Positions 15,357 to 24,030 of a DNA stretch of 42,846 bases are shown here, piece by piece. Source of the DNA: Chloroflexota bacterium (lineage in GTDB: Bacteria; Chloroflexota; UBA6077; SHYK01); the NCBI GenBank assembly GCA_016202435.1, contig JACQOR010000054.1, forward strand, positions 1 to 42,846. The letters run 5' to 3'. Position 1 is the first letter of the stretch; each line of letters begins with the position of its first letter. The notes beneath the pieces were generated by a model. It was not told where the DNA came from. It worked only from the letters and a program-made list of their open reading frames with translations, and searched no databases. A program made the position numbers and the translations under genes.

Positions 15357-16034
15357 GTGCCGCTTCAGGCGGTGTTTTTCGACCTTGATGAGACGCTTGT
15401 CGACGCCCGCTCTTGCCATCACGAAGCAAATCGGCGCACGTTCGAGGACTACGGGCTCGACTACGCTTGGGCGCGCGCTGTAGCAGGAGATTTCGTGGGG
15501 ATGCGACTGAGCGACTCGCTTGCTGCTCGGCGCGATGCGTTGGGAGTTTCAGAGTCCGCGCTTCCTCTCCAACAGCTTATGGAGCGTCGCGAACTCCACT
15601 ATCTTCGGCTGCTTCCGCAAGCCAGCCGCTTGCTCCCTGGAGCAAAAGAAGCCGTGGTCGCTGTGCGCGAGCGTGGTTTGATAGCCGCTGTCGTATCCTC
15701 GTCAACCCTCCGGGTGATCAAGGAGGTCCTCGACCTTTTCGGCCTGACTGACCTGCCAAAATTCGTGGTTGGCGGCGACGAGGTTGAGCGGGGGAAGCCG
15801 TACCCGGACAGCTATGAGCTCGCCTTCGAGCGTTTGTGCGCGGTCCGTCAGGCGAACAAGCGCGAGGTCTTGGTGGTAGAGGACTCGGGGAGTGGCCTGC
15901 GGGCGGGCCAAGCTGCCGGGTTACCCGTCTGCCTGGTCCCTTTCGATCCTCCCCCAGAGGACATCTATCCTGAGTACCGGGTGGCCTCGCTGGAGGAATT
16001 GCCAGTACTGCTTGGGGGACTGGTGGTCGGCTAG
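15357..16034 (+). CDS. HAD-superfamily hydrolase (beta-phosphoglucomutase-like)
   Basis: Predicted HAD subfamily IA phosphatase or mutase of 225 residues. Motif I is FFDLDETLVDA, motif II is VVSSST, motif III is ERGKPYPDSYE with the lysine, and motif IV is VVEDSGSGLRAG. A helical cap domain lies between motif I and motif II (about residues 20-85). The substrate cannot be told from sequence. It starts with GTG 23 bp after fixX, so it may share the fix transcript, though the functional link is unclear. It converges with the cell-wall hydrolase. Confidence 0.88.
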   Translation: MPLQAVFFDLDETLVDARSCHHEANRRTFEDYGLDYAWARAVAGDFVGMRLSDSLAARRDALGVSESALPLQQLMERRELHYLRLLPQASRLLPGAKEAVVAVRERGLIAAVVSSSTLRVIKEVLDLFGLTDLPKFVVGGDEVERGKPYPDSYELAFERLCAVRQANKREVLVVEDSGSGLRAGQAAGLPVCLVPFDPPPEDIYPEYRVASLEELPVLLGGLVVG

Positions 16035-16141
16035 CTTCTCGGGCAGCATGGGGTCAGCAGACTCGGGCCGTGCTGAGCGATGGTCTCATGCCGGAAGCCA
16101 TGTGGACGTTGAAGGCAATCTCCGTGGCTGCGCCGGCCGGC

Positions 16142-17938
16142 CTACGTGGCGCGGGTGGCGCCGAACCAGCGAGCGGCCCAGTAGCCGTCGTAGATACTGG
16201 AGATCTTTACGCCTGAGCGTTCGTCGACTGCGCTGATGAACTGACCGCCACCCAGGTAGATCCCATCGTGCGAGAGGCCGGCCATGTAGGTGTTCTGGAA
16301 GAACACGATGTCGCCGGGCTCCAGTTGATCGCGCGAGGGGTGCGGCCCCGCGGAATATTGCCCCCACAGGCCTCGAGAAACCGGATACCCGGCCTGCGCC
16401 TGTACGTAGTACACGAAACCTGAGCAATCGAAGCCTGAGGGCGTGGTACCGCCCCAGGCATACCGTGAGCCGAGGAAGCGCATCGCGATCGAGGCGACGC
16501 TGCCGCCTGCACCCGACGACGGAACCGGTAGGCTCGCACTCGGCGCGGACGCCGTGAACATCGGCAGATTCCGAGTGACGACCTGCTGGTTGGCCTGCGC
16601 GGCTCCGGAAATCCCCGGAATCATCAGGCGGGTGCCGATCGACAGCCGGTCCGGATTGAAAAGGGAGTTCGCCGCCGCGATAGCGCTGCTACTGACGCCG
16701 AAACGAACCGCGATACTCGAAAGCGTGTCACCCGCTGATACCTGGTATTCCGTGGATGCCGGTCGTGTGGGGGCTAGTGGGAGCGGTCGGCCCCCAGGGA
16801 TCAGCAGGTCTTTTCCCACCGTGATGAGATCGGCGTCGTCCAGATAGTTGAAGTCGATGATGGGACCGAGATCCACTTTGTAGAGGGCGGCGATCTCGGA
16901 TAGGGTCTGCCCCTCACGGACCGTATGCACCACACCGGACACCGGCAGGATCGTGAGCTGGTCGCCTATCCTGATGGTGTCCGCGCTCCTGAGGTTGTTG
17001 GTTCCGACGATGGTTTCGGTATCGACCCCGAAGCGCTCCGCGATCTCGCTCACGGTGTCTCCCGGTGAGACCTCGTAAGTGGTGGGCGCTGGCGGACCGA
17101 GTGGAACGGCGGGAGCGGCGCTTTCGGTGACGGTCGCAGCCGCCACTTGAGCCGCAGCGGCTGGGGCGGGCCCGGATGCCGCCGCAGCAGCCTGAGCCGG
17201 TGAGGACCACGAGGTGAGCTTCAGTTCCTGGCCGGCGGCAATCACGTCCGGGCTAGCGAGGCCGTTGGCAGCGACCAGGACGTCAGGATCGACGCCGAAG
17301 CGAATCGCGATTTCGAGAAGCGTGTCACCCGGGGAGATGGTGTAGGCAACGACCGGCGGGGGCGGAGGGTCCTCGCGGAGCTTGAGGTTCGATACTTCGA
17401 TGATCCCAACCGGCAAGGTCATGGCAGGTATGTCGAGCCGTTCGTCGGCCGCGTCGGGAGACAGGCCGTTAAACGCGGCAAGGACGGACGTGTCGATCTG
17501 GTACTGCGCGGCGAGGTCGCGAATGCTCGACGCGTCCGGAGAAAGGTCGATGGTTGTGGATGGGTACGCCGCCAGCGGACCCAGTAGTGCCCGCGCCAAG
17601 TCCGCCGGAGCCAGCGCCATCTCAGACCCCTCGGCCGACTCGGCATCCACGACGGCGGCCGGCTTTGGCTCGGGCATCACCGCTGGGGCGAGGGCAGGGC
17701 GCGCCTCCGTTGCGCGGTCGGCAGAGGCAGCGGGCAGCACTGGGGAAAGCGATGCGGAAGGGCGGTGCGCGGCCATGCCGCTCACGGTTGCCACGATAAG
17801 GGCGAGGCTAACCAGGGAGCCAAGAAACTGGGGGCCTGACACGGTATTGATGCGATCTGGAGACCCAACCCCGAGGGAGATCCGCAGCGTGCCTAGCTGC
17901 AGGGCTCGGGGGGGCAGCGATGCTGCGCGGTCAGCCAA
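16142..17938 (-). CDS. LysM-repeat, NlpC/P60 peptidoglycan endopeptidase
   Basis: Predicted secreted or membrane-anchored cell-wall hydrolase, 598 residues from a TTG at 17938. A hydrophobic segment (about residues 38-57, LGSLVSLALIVATVSG) is the export signal or anchor. Four clear LysM domains follow, each with a D-T-x-x-I-A-x-F-G-V pattern (for example ISPGDTLLEIAIRFGV), and a degenerate one precedes them. A Pro/Ala-rich linker separates the second and third. The C-terminal NlpC/P60 domain has the catalytic C505 in GFDCSGF and H557 in LSHDGIYLG. LysM domains bind glycan chains and the P60 domain cuts stem peptides. The start codon is uncertain because no Shine-Dalgarno is seen. Confidence 0.9.
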   Translation of the reverse strand: MADRAASLPPRALQLGTLRISLGVGSPDRINTVSGPQFLGSLVSLALIVATVSGMAAHRPSASLSPVLPAASADRATEARPALAPAVMPEPKPAAVVDAESAEGSEMALAPADLARALLGPLAAYPSTTIDLSPDASSIRDLAAQYQIDTSVLAAFNGLSPDAADERLDIPAMTLPVGIIEVSNLKLREDPPPPPVVAYTISPGDTLLEIAIRFGVDPDVLVAANGLASPDVIAAGQELKLTSWSSPAQAAAAASGPAPAAAAQVAAATVTESAAPAVPLGPPAPTTYEVSPGDTVSEIAERFGVDTETIVGTNNLRSADTIRIGDQLTILPVSGVVHTVREGQTLSEIAALYKVDLGPIIDFNYLDDADLITVGKDLLIPGGRPLPLAPTRPASTEYQVSAGDTLSSIAVRFGVSSSAIAAANSLFNPDRLSIGTRLMIPGISGAAQANQQVVTRNLPMFTASAPSASLPVPSSGAGGSVASIAMRFLGSRYAWGGTTPSGFDCSGFVYYVQAQAGYPVSRGLWGQYSAGPHPSRDQLEPGDIVFFQNTYMAGLSHDGIYLGGGQFISAVDERSGVKISSIYDGYWAARWFGATRAT

Positions 17939-17977
17939 TATGCAACGCTTGGGGGGCGCGGAGGCGACACGCCATGC

Positions 17978-18032
17978 TGACCCCTAGGGACAGGATCGAC
18001 GCGAGTCTAGCCGATCCTGTCCCTAGGGGTCA
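17978..18032. repeat. Perfect 21-bp inverted repeat (REP-like)
   Basis: Arms 17978-17998 and 18012-18032 are exact reverse complements, separated by 13 nt. The arm begins TGACCCCTAGGGACAGG. It lies in the 242-bp gap between the 5' end of the LysM gene and the 3' end of argH. There is no U-run on either side. The sequence style is that of dispersed palindromic elements, but only one copy is seen in this window. Confidence 0.75.
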
Positions 18033-18180
18033 AATTGCCCGCGATCGCGAGGCACTGACCTGTAGGCACGAGGGCGCCGCCAGGTCGTTCCCGGGCGAGG
18101 GCTTGGGCGATGCTCTTTGCCGAGCTCACGTCCATGGGACACTCTGGCACTGCGCCTCCTCGATATCAGACCCGGTCTTC

Positions 18181-19620
18181 TTAAAGGGGCTCAGAAAGGA
18201 GGCGATCCAGAGAGGGAAATGCCTCGCGCAGCCGCTGGACGGCGCCATCCAGGTCCCCGAGGCGTGCTTCCGCGGCGCGGCTCGCGGCCTGCACCCGGGA
18301 AGGGGCCGTGCCCCCTGGGACGTCACGAGCGGCGATTGCACCTTCGGCGGTTATCCCCACCGCGTCCCTCTCAAACAGTGGCGAGGCCATAGTGAGCTCG
18401 TCGAGCGTGAGTTCGTGGAGTTCCCGTCCCGAACGCTCGCAAAGCTGGACGAGCTGGCCGACGATTTGGTGCGCATCGCGGAAGGGAATTCCTTTCCGGG
18501 TGAGGTAGTCCGCATAGTCTGTGGCCAACGAGAATTCGCCCGCTGCTGCCTGGCTCGCTCGTTCGCGGTTGATCCGGAGGCTGCGGATCATCTCGGTCGT
18601 GATGCCCACGCAGGCGGCCACCGTATCCACGGCATCGAAAAGCGCCTCTTTGTCTTCCTGGAGATCCTTGTCGTAGGCCAGAGGCAGTGCCTTCAGGAGC
18701 GCCAGCAGCGCGACCAGGTGTCCCATGACGCGCCCGGTCTTGCCCCGCACCAGCTCGGCCAGGTCCGGATTCCGTTTCTGCGGCATCATGCTCGAGCCGG
18801 TGGTGTAGGCCTCATCGAGCGTGATGAAGCCGAACTCAGCGGTCGACCACAGCACCAGTTCCTCGGCGAGCCGCGAGAGGTGCGTGGCGATCAGCGCGAG
18901 GGCCGAGACCAGCTCGACGACGAAGTCGCGGTCGGAAACGGCGTCGATGCTATTGCGCGTTATCGATGAGAACCCGAGCAGCCGGGCGGTGAGGTCCCGG
19001 TCGATGGGATAGGGCACGCCCGCGAGGGCTCCGCTGCCCAGAGGCATGACATCCGTTCGCCGGTAGCAGTCCAAAAGGCGCCCTGCATCCCGTTCGAGCA
19101 TCTCCACGTAGGCGTGGACATGGTGCGAAAACAGCACGGGCTGCGCTCGCTGTAGGTGGGTGTAGCCCGGAATCAGCGCGTCTCCTCCGCGCGCGCCCAA
19201 CTCGAGGAGGGCGCGCATCAGATGGATGAGCCCGTCTAGCTGATCGAGAATCGCCTCGCGACAAAGCAATCGAACGTCGAGGGCGATCTGGTCATTGCGA
19301 CTCCGTGCGGTATGCAGCCTTCCCGCCGGCGCACCGACGAGCTCCGTGAGCCGCGCTTCGATCCGGGTGTGAATATCCTCCCAGTGAGGGGCAAAATCGA
19401 GTTGGTTAGTGGCCAACTCGCTGGCGACCTCACTGAGGCCCGCGAGAATGGCCCGGGCGTCAGCGATGGGGACGATGCCGCAACGGGCTAGCATACGGGT
19501 GTGGGCGGCGCTGCCCATGACGTCGTACGGCCAGAGACGGTGGTCAAAGCCGATCGCAGCACCGAACGCCTCGGCGCCCGACGCGCTCTTACCGCTGAAC
19601 CGTCCGCCCCAGAGCTTCAC
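18181..19620 (-). CDS. argH: Argininosuccinate lyase
   Basis: Last step of arginine synthesis: splits argininosuccinate into arginine and fumarate. About 479 residues from the GTG at 19620, which begins VKLWGGRFSGK, the family N-terminus. A GGAGAGGGGG Shine-Dalgarno is in place. Signatures: TARSRNDQIALDVRL, the catalytic His in GYTHLQRAQP, and the superfamily motif GSSMMPQKRNPD. The frame is open further upstream, but the added residues are unlike the family. It is transcribed away from argG, with 149 bp between the two starts. The perfect inverted repeat lies 148 bp beyond its stop. Confidence 0.96.
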   Translation of the reverse strand: MKLWGGRFSGKSASGAEAFGAAIGFDHRLWPYDVMGSAAHTRMLARCGIVPIADARAILAGLSEVASELATNQLDFAPHWEDIHTRIEARLTELVGAPAGRLHTARSRNDQIALDVRLLCREAILDQLDGLIHLMRALLELGARGGDALIPGYTHLQRAQPVLFSHHVHAYVEMLERDAGRLLDCYRRTDVMPLGSGALAGVPYPIDRDLTARLLGFSSITRNSIDAVSDRDFVVELVSALALIATHLSRLAEELVLWSTAEFGFITLDEAYTTGSSMMPQKRNPDLAELVRGKTGRVMGHLVALLALLKALPLAYDKDLQEDKEALFDAVDTVAACVGITTEMIRSLRINRERASQAAAGEFSLATDYADYLTRKGIPFRDAHQIVGQLVQLCERSGRELHELTLDELTMASPLFERDAVGITAEGAIAARDVPGGTAPSRVQAASRAAEARLGDLDGAVQRLREAFPSLDRLLSEPL

Positions 19621-19769
19621 TGGGCCCCCTCTCCGAAAGAGAATGCTCCAGCGCTGAAGCACTCAGAATAGCCGTTCCCGGGGCAGATCGTACAATCCTT
19701 TCATTGAGCCTCGCAGCCCAGGCAGCCCGGGCTATCCCCCCGGTTGTCCCCCGGGAGTTAAGGAATCGG

Positions 19770-21077
19770 ATGCAGCGTCCGCTCGCGGTTCTCGCTTTTA
19801 GCGGCGGTCTCGACACCACCGTGATTCTTCACTGGCTCCTGCAGAGCGGCTGGGACGTCGCCACGTGGACCGCCGATCTGGGGCAACCGGGGGCAGATCT
19901 GGAGGAAGCGCGCCAGAAGGCCAAGAGGCTCGGCGCGGTGGACAGCTACGTTGAGGACCTCCGCTCGGAGCTGCTTGATGAGTTCTTCCTGCCACTGCTC
20001 CAACTGCAAGCCCGCTACGAGGGGCGCTATCTGCTGGGTACGTCGATCGCCCGTATCCCGACTGCCCGGGCGCAGGTGCGCTACGCCAAGCGCATCGGCG
20101 GGAACGTTCTGGTCCACGGGTCTACCGCCAAAGGCAATGACCAGGTGCGCTTCGAATCCATCTACCGAATCCTCCAGGAGAGCCCGGAGTATCGGCTGGA
20201 TCGTTTCCAGATCTTCTCGCCCTGGAAGGACCCCGCGTTCCTCGCTCGCTTCGAGGAGGGGGGCCGGGACGTGATGCTGGCGTACGCGGCAGAGCACGGG
20301 TTGCCGGTGCCGGGGGGTTCAGCTGAGAGCCCTCCGTACTCGCAGGACGCAAACGCGCTTCACATCAGCTCCGAAGGACGAGCCCTGGAACACCCCAGCC
20401 AGGACCACGGGGAGGTTCGCTTCACCTATCTGTCTCGCTGGGATCAGACTCCGGATCAGCCGGAGCGAGTGCGCATTCACTTTAGAGGTGGGAAGCCAGT
20501 TCGAATCGAGGTGCTCGACGAGGATCGCAGCGTCCTTCCGGGCCGCGGCGTAGACATCGGGACCGAGGAGTCAATTCTGCCCATCGTGGAGGCGTTAAAC
20601 GCGCTGGGCGGCAAACACGGAGTCGGCCTGCTGGACATGGTGGAGACGCGCTACGTCGGGGTCAAATCACGAGGCGTTTACGAGGCGCCCGCCCATACGA
20701 TCTTGCTCGCGGCGCACCAGGATCTCGAATCTCTCGTCCACACGCATCGCGTGCTCCACGACAAGGCGAAGCGCAGCCTGGACGTGGCAGAGGCGGTCTA
20801 CCAGGGGAAGTGGTTCAGCCAGGAGATGGACTCCTGGCTGTCCGCGAACGCTGCGGAGCAGCGCCGGGTCACCGGCTGGAGCGAGGTCAGGCTGTTCAAA
20901 GGCGGTGCGCTGCCGCTGGCCCGCGACAGCCAGTTTTCTCTTTACAGCGAAGAGCTTTCCTCCTTTAACACGGTCTCCGATCTTCCCAGGAACGCACGGG
21001 GCTTCATCGACATTCAGTCCCTGGAGGCGGAGGCGGTCATGCGGCAGCGAGCCAAGCTGCGGGCCGAGACGAGCTAG
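19770..21077 (+). CDS. argG: Argininosuccinate synthase
   Basis: Condenses citrulline and aspartate with ATP. The nucleotide-binding PP-loop appears as AFSGGLDTTVILHWL. YLLGTSIARI, VHGSTAKGNDQVRFE and YSQDANALHISSEG are further family segments. The loop reads STAKGND where most enzymes have ATGKGND. GVDIGTEESILPIVEALN and RSLDVAEAVYQGKW complete the C-terminal half. I prefer the ATG at 19770 (435 residues), preceded by AAGGAATCGG. An in-frame TTG at 19704 would add 22 residues. TACAAT at 19691-19696 could be a -10 element, but no good -35 is visible. It is divergent from argH. Confidence 0.94.
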   Translation: MQRPLAVLAFSGGLDTTVILHWLLQSGWDVATWTADLGQPGADLEEARQKAKRLGAVDSYVEDLRSELLDEFFLPLLQLQARYEGRYLLGTSIARIPTARAQVRYAKRIGGNVLVHGSTAKGNDQVRFESIYRILQESPEYRLDRFQIFSPWKDPAFLARFEEGGRDVMLAYAAEHGLPVPGGSAESPPYSQDANALHISSEGRALEHPSQDHGEVRFTYLSRWDQTPDQPERVRIHFRGGKPVRIEVLDEDRSVLPGRGVDIGTEESILPIVEALNALGGKHGVGLLDMVETRYVGVKSRGVYEAPAHTILLAAHQDLESLVHTHRVLHDKAKRSLDVAEAVYQGKWFSQEMDSWLSANAAEQRRVTGWSEVRLFKGGALPLARDSQFSLYSEELSSFNTVSDLPRNARGFIDIQSLEAEAVMRQRAKLRAETS

Positions 21078-21093
21078 AGGCGCCTCGCGGACC

Positions 21094-22929
21094 ATGCTGG
21101 GCGGAATGTACTGGAGTGCTGGGAGGCGACAGCGGCCGCAAGTTCGGGTCACGCGGGCGCTGCTGTTCCGCATCCTCGGCTATTTCCGCCCCTATCTGGG
21201 CGAAGTATCCGCCGCGCTCTTCACGGTAGCGGTCATTGCCGCGATCGGGCTCGTGCCGCCGCTGCTGGTCCGGGCGGTGGTTGACCTGGCTCTCCCCGAG
21301 AAGGACCTGGGTCTGCTGGCCGTCCTGGCGGTGGGCATGGTCGGGGCGCCGATCCTCAGCGGGCTGCTGGGAGTCGGGCAGAACTACCTGAACACACGCA
21401 TCAGCCAGCGGGTGATGTTCGATCTGCGGACGCACCTGTACCGCCACGTGCAATCGCTGTCGCTGCGGTTTTTCACCTCGGTAAAAACGGGCGAGATCAT
21501 GAGTCGCCTCAACAACGACGTTTCCGGCATCAGCCGCGTGCTGGGAGAGACGTTGACGCAGACCGTGGCCCAGGCCTTCATGCTGCTCACGACGCTGATT
21601 CTGGTCTTCAGCCTTGATTGGCGGCTCGCCACGCTCTCGGTCGCCATGGCTCCGATCTTTCTGGCGCCCACTCGGCGAGTCGGAAACATCCGTTACGACC
21701 TCCAGAAAGAGACGCAGGAGAAGCACGCCGACCTCACGGCGATCATGCAGGAGACGCTCAACATCAGCGGCTACATCCTCATGAAGTCGTTCGGGCGGGA
21801 GCGGTACGAGGCGGGGCGGTTCACGGAAAAGAACCGTGAGCTGATGGCAGTGCAGGTCCGGAGCAGCCTGCTCGGGCGCTGGTTTCGCATGCTGCTTCAG
21901 GTCTTCGAAGCGCTGGGGCCGGCGCTCATCTATCTCTACGGCGGCTACCTGGTCATCACCGGCGGGATGACTCTTGGCAGTGTTATCGCTTTCGTCACGC
22001 TGCTGGGTCGGCTGTATGGGCCGATCGGCCAGCTGGCGAATGTCCAGATCGAGGTCATGGGCTCTCTGGCGCTCTTCCACCGCATCTTCGAATACCTGGA
22101 TACGGAGCCAGAGATCAAAGATCTACCGACTGCAGTAAACCTGGGGAGTACCACCGGACGGATCGTGTTCAGCGATGTCAGCTTCGAGTACGTGCCCGGC
22201 ATCCGCGTGCTGGACCACGTGAGCTTCGCCGCGCAGCCCGGTGAGCTGGTGGCGCTCGTGGGCCCGAGCGGCGCGGGGAAGACCACGGTGACGTACCTGA
22301 TCCCGCGCTTCTACGACGTTACCGAGGGAAGCATCGAGATTGACGGTCACGATCTTCGAACGGTCACCGTAAGCTCGCTTCACGAACAAATTGGGATTGT
22401 GACCCAGGAGACGTATCTGTTCAACGCGACAGTCAGAGAGAACCTTCGCTACGCGAACCTCGATGCGACCGACTCTGCAATCGAAGAGGCGTGCCGCCTG
22501 GCTCGGCTCGAAGAGGTCGTGAGCCGGATGCCGGATGGCTACGACACGCTCGTTGGCGAGCGCGGCTATCGTCTGTCAGGTGGTGAGAAGCAGCGCGTGG
22601 CCATCGCGCGGGTTCTCCTCAAAGATCCTCGGGTGCTGATTCTGGATGAGGCAACGTCCTCACTGGATTCGCAAACGGAGGCGCAGATTCAGGAGGCGCT
22701 TCGCCCGCTGCTGACTGGGCGGACCACTTTTGCGATTGCCCACCGTCTGTCTACGGTGCTCGCGGCCGACAAGATCCTGGTGCTGGATCGTGGGCATATT
22801 GTGGAGGCTGGCACGCACGCGGAACTGATTGCGAACGGCGGCCTGTACGCCGAGCTGTACGAGATTCAGTTCAAGCCTCAGTCGGTGGGAGACCGTCCCC
22901 TCTCAGCTTTGGAGGCGGTGGCTCAGTAG
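21094..22929 (+). CDS. ABC exporter, fused permease and ATPase
   Basis: Type I ABC exporter half-transporter of the MsbA/multidrug group, about 611 residues. The N-terminal half has six predicted helices, the first near VAVIAAIGLVPPLLV. EKHADLTAIMQETLNISGYI is the coupling region between helices. The C-terminal ATPase has Walker A GPSGAGKTT, a Q-loop in GIVTQETYLFN, the signature LSGGEKQR, Walker B VLILDEATSSLD and the switch His in AIAHRLST. It should work as a homodimer, or as a heterodimer with an unlinked partner. The substrate is unknown. Start ATG 21094 or 21106, soon after argG ends. No accessory genes are adjacent. Confidence 0.92.
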   Translation: MLGGMYWSAGRRQRPQVRVTRALLFRILGYFRPYLGEVSAALFTVAVIAAIGLVPPLLVRAVVDLALPEKDLGLLAVLAVGMVGAPILSGLLGVGQNYLNTRISQRVMFDLRTHLYRHVQSLSLRFFTSVKTGEIMSRLNNDVSGISRVLGETLTQTVAQAFMLLTTLILVFSLDWRLATLSVAMAPIFLAPTRRVGNIRYDLQKETQEKHADLTAIMQETLNISGYILMKSFGRERYEAGRFTEKNRELMAVQVRSSLLGRWFRMLLQVFEALGPALIYLYGGYLVITGGMTLGSVIAFVTLLGRLYGPIGQLANVQIEVMGSLALFHRIFEYLDTEPEIKDLPTAVNLGSTTGRIVFSDVSFEYVPGIRVLDHVSFAAQPGELVALVGPSGAGKTTVTYLIPRFYDVTEGSIEIDGHDLRTVTVSSLHEQIGIVTQETYLFNATVRENLRYANLDATDSAIEEACRLARLEEVVSRMPDGYDTLVGERGYRLSGGEKQRVAIARVLLKDPRVLILDEATSSLDSQTEAQIQEALRPLLTGRTTFAIAHRLSTVLAADKILVLDRGHIVEAGTHAELIANGGLYAELYEIQFKPQSVGDRPLSALEAVAQ

Positions 22930-22997
22930 ACTGTCAGGACACGGTCCCTGGACGTCGCCAGGCTAGCTCGGCCGTTCATCAGTGCTGGAGCACAAGA

Positions 22998-23354
22998 ATG
23001 CGGACGCTGTTCGGGTTTCTGATTGGTTTCGGCGCCGGCGTGATCGGGATACGGCGAGCGAAAGCAGATCTGGAAGCGTCGACGGATGGGGGGCAAACGG
23101 GCTGGCGCCGCCGCCTCCGGAATTTGGGGAAAACCGGAACCGTCGACCCGGGCGGCGATGAGGGAATCAGAGACCGGGTTGAAGCCGAATGGAAGCGGCT
23201 GGGGCTCATCCAGCCACGGGTCGACGCGACGATGATCGACGGCGCCCTCTACGTCCGGGGTGAGGCGCGCTCGTCCACCGCTGACGCGCTGGTCGCGACC
23301 GCCCGCCCGATCCCCGGTGTCCAAGAAGTCGTCGACGAGATCAAACGAAGCTAG
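22998..23354 (+). CDS. BON-domain membrane-associated protein
   Basis: 118-residue protein. A hydrophobic glycine-rich start (LFGFLIGFGAGVIG) is a likely single membrane segment. A basic linker follows. The C-terminal 60 residues fit a BON domain, including MIDGALYVRGEA and PGVQEVVDEIKRS, as found in OsmY-like and mechanosensitive-channel proteins that contact membranes or polysaccharide. The ATG at 22998 is preceded by GGAG. It follows the ABC exporter by 68 bp in the same direction. Its partner is unknown. Confidence 0.75.
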   Translation: MRTLFGFLIGFGAGVIGIRRAKADLEASTDGGQTGWRRRLRNLGKTGTVDPGGDEGIRDRVEAEWKRLGLIQPRVDATMIDGALYVRGEARSSTADALVATARPIPGVQEVVDEIKRS

Positions 23355-23525
23355 AGACGAGCGGTCTCGGCATCCCTACGGGAAAAGGCCTGACTGAGGT
23401 CGCCGCACCGAAGTCGAGTGCCCGAATGGCCATGTGCCACGCCGCCCGCCGGAGCGCCCTTTACTACGGGGGTAGCGGGCGGAGCCACGTTGGAGCGGTG
23501 GGTTCGCGGCGAGGGGCCTGCGCCT

Positions 23526-23858
23526 CTAGATCTCTTTAATCGACTGCTCGGCCCGCTGAAAGCCCCGGTCGACGTATTCGTGTACGTCTCGGATTACTGA
23601 GAGCAGTATCGGCCTGACCTCAGGCCCTACGTAAGACCGAAGGAACTCGCCCGTTGCCGCGCGGGCTCGCTCTCGCAGGTCGACCTCCGACAGTTGCTCC
23701 AGGATTCTTGGCGTGGGAGTTTCTTGCTCGCTCCTCATGGCCCGCCGCAGAAAGAAGGCCACCAGAGCGGCCAGGACAGCGCTGGCGATGATGGCGCCCG
23801 CCGTGAGGGCGGGAGGGTTTTCGCGCGTAGTCGTGCTTTCTTCCACAGTCTCCTCCAC
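23526..23858 (-). CDS. Small single-pass membrane protein, unknown function
   Basis: 110 residues from a GTG at 23858. A charged N-terminus with Glu/Thr is followed by one hydrophobic segment (AGAIIASAVLAALVAFFL, about residues 21-38). RRAMRSE follows immediately, giving an inside-positive C-terminal domain. That domain is helical and amphipathic (LSEVDLRERARAATGEFLR, then FQRAEQSIKEI). No domain is recognised. Codon use is rich in G and C at third positions, as in neighbours, which supports it being real. It faces the BON-protein gene tail to tail. Confidence 0.65.
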   Translation of the reverse strand: MEETVEESTTTRENPPALTAGAIIASAVLAALVAFFLRRAMRSEQETPTPRILEQLSEVDLRERARAATGEFLRSYVGPEVRPILLSVIRDVHEYVDRGFQRAEQSIKEI

Positions 23859-24030
23859 GGGGCGATGGCCCGGTCTAGGAAGATCATACCTTGCCGTGAG
23901 ACAAGAGAGGGAGGAAGGCCGGTCGCCACGAAACGGCCCGAGGGGCGGCGGCTGCCCTCCAGAGCGTCCGGGCAGCGGCGGGAGTTCCGGCCGCCGGACG
24001 GCCTCTTCCCGCGGGAGCGGGGAATGTAGG

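Noticed and set aside
16088-16216. 42-codon plus-strand ORF at the end of the HAD gene
   Set aside because: It overlaps the antisense of the NlpC/P60 gene, has no clear binding site and shows no recognisable domain.
17920-18969. 349-codon plus-strand frame opposite argH
   Set aside because: Arg-rich shadow frame of argH; it has no family features.
21037-22080. 347-codon minus-strand frame within the ABC exporter
   Set aside because: Arg/Gln/Pro-rich antisense shadow of a well-supported transporter.
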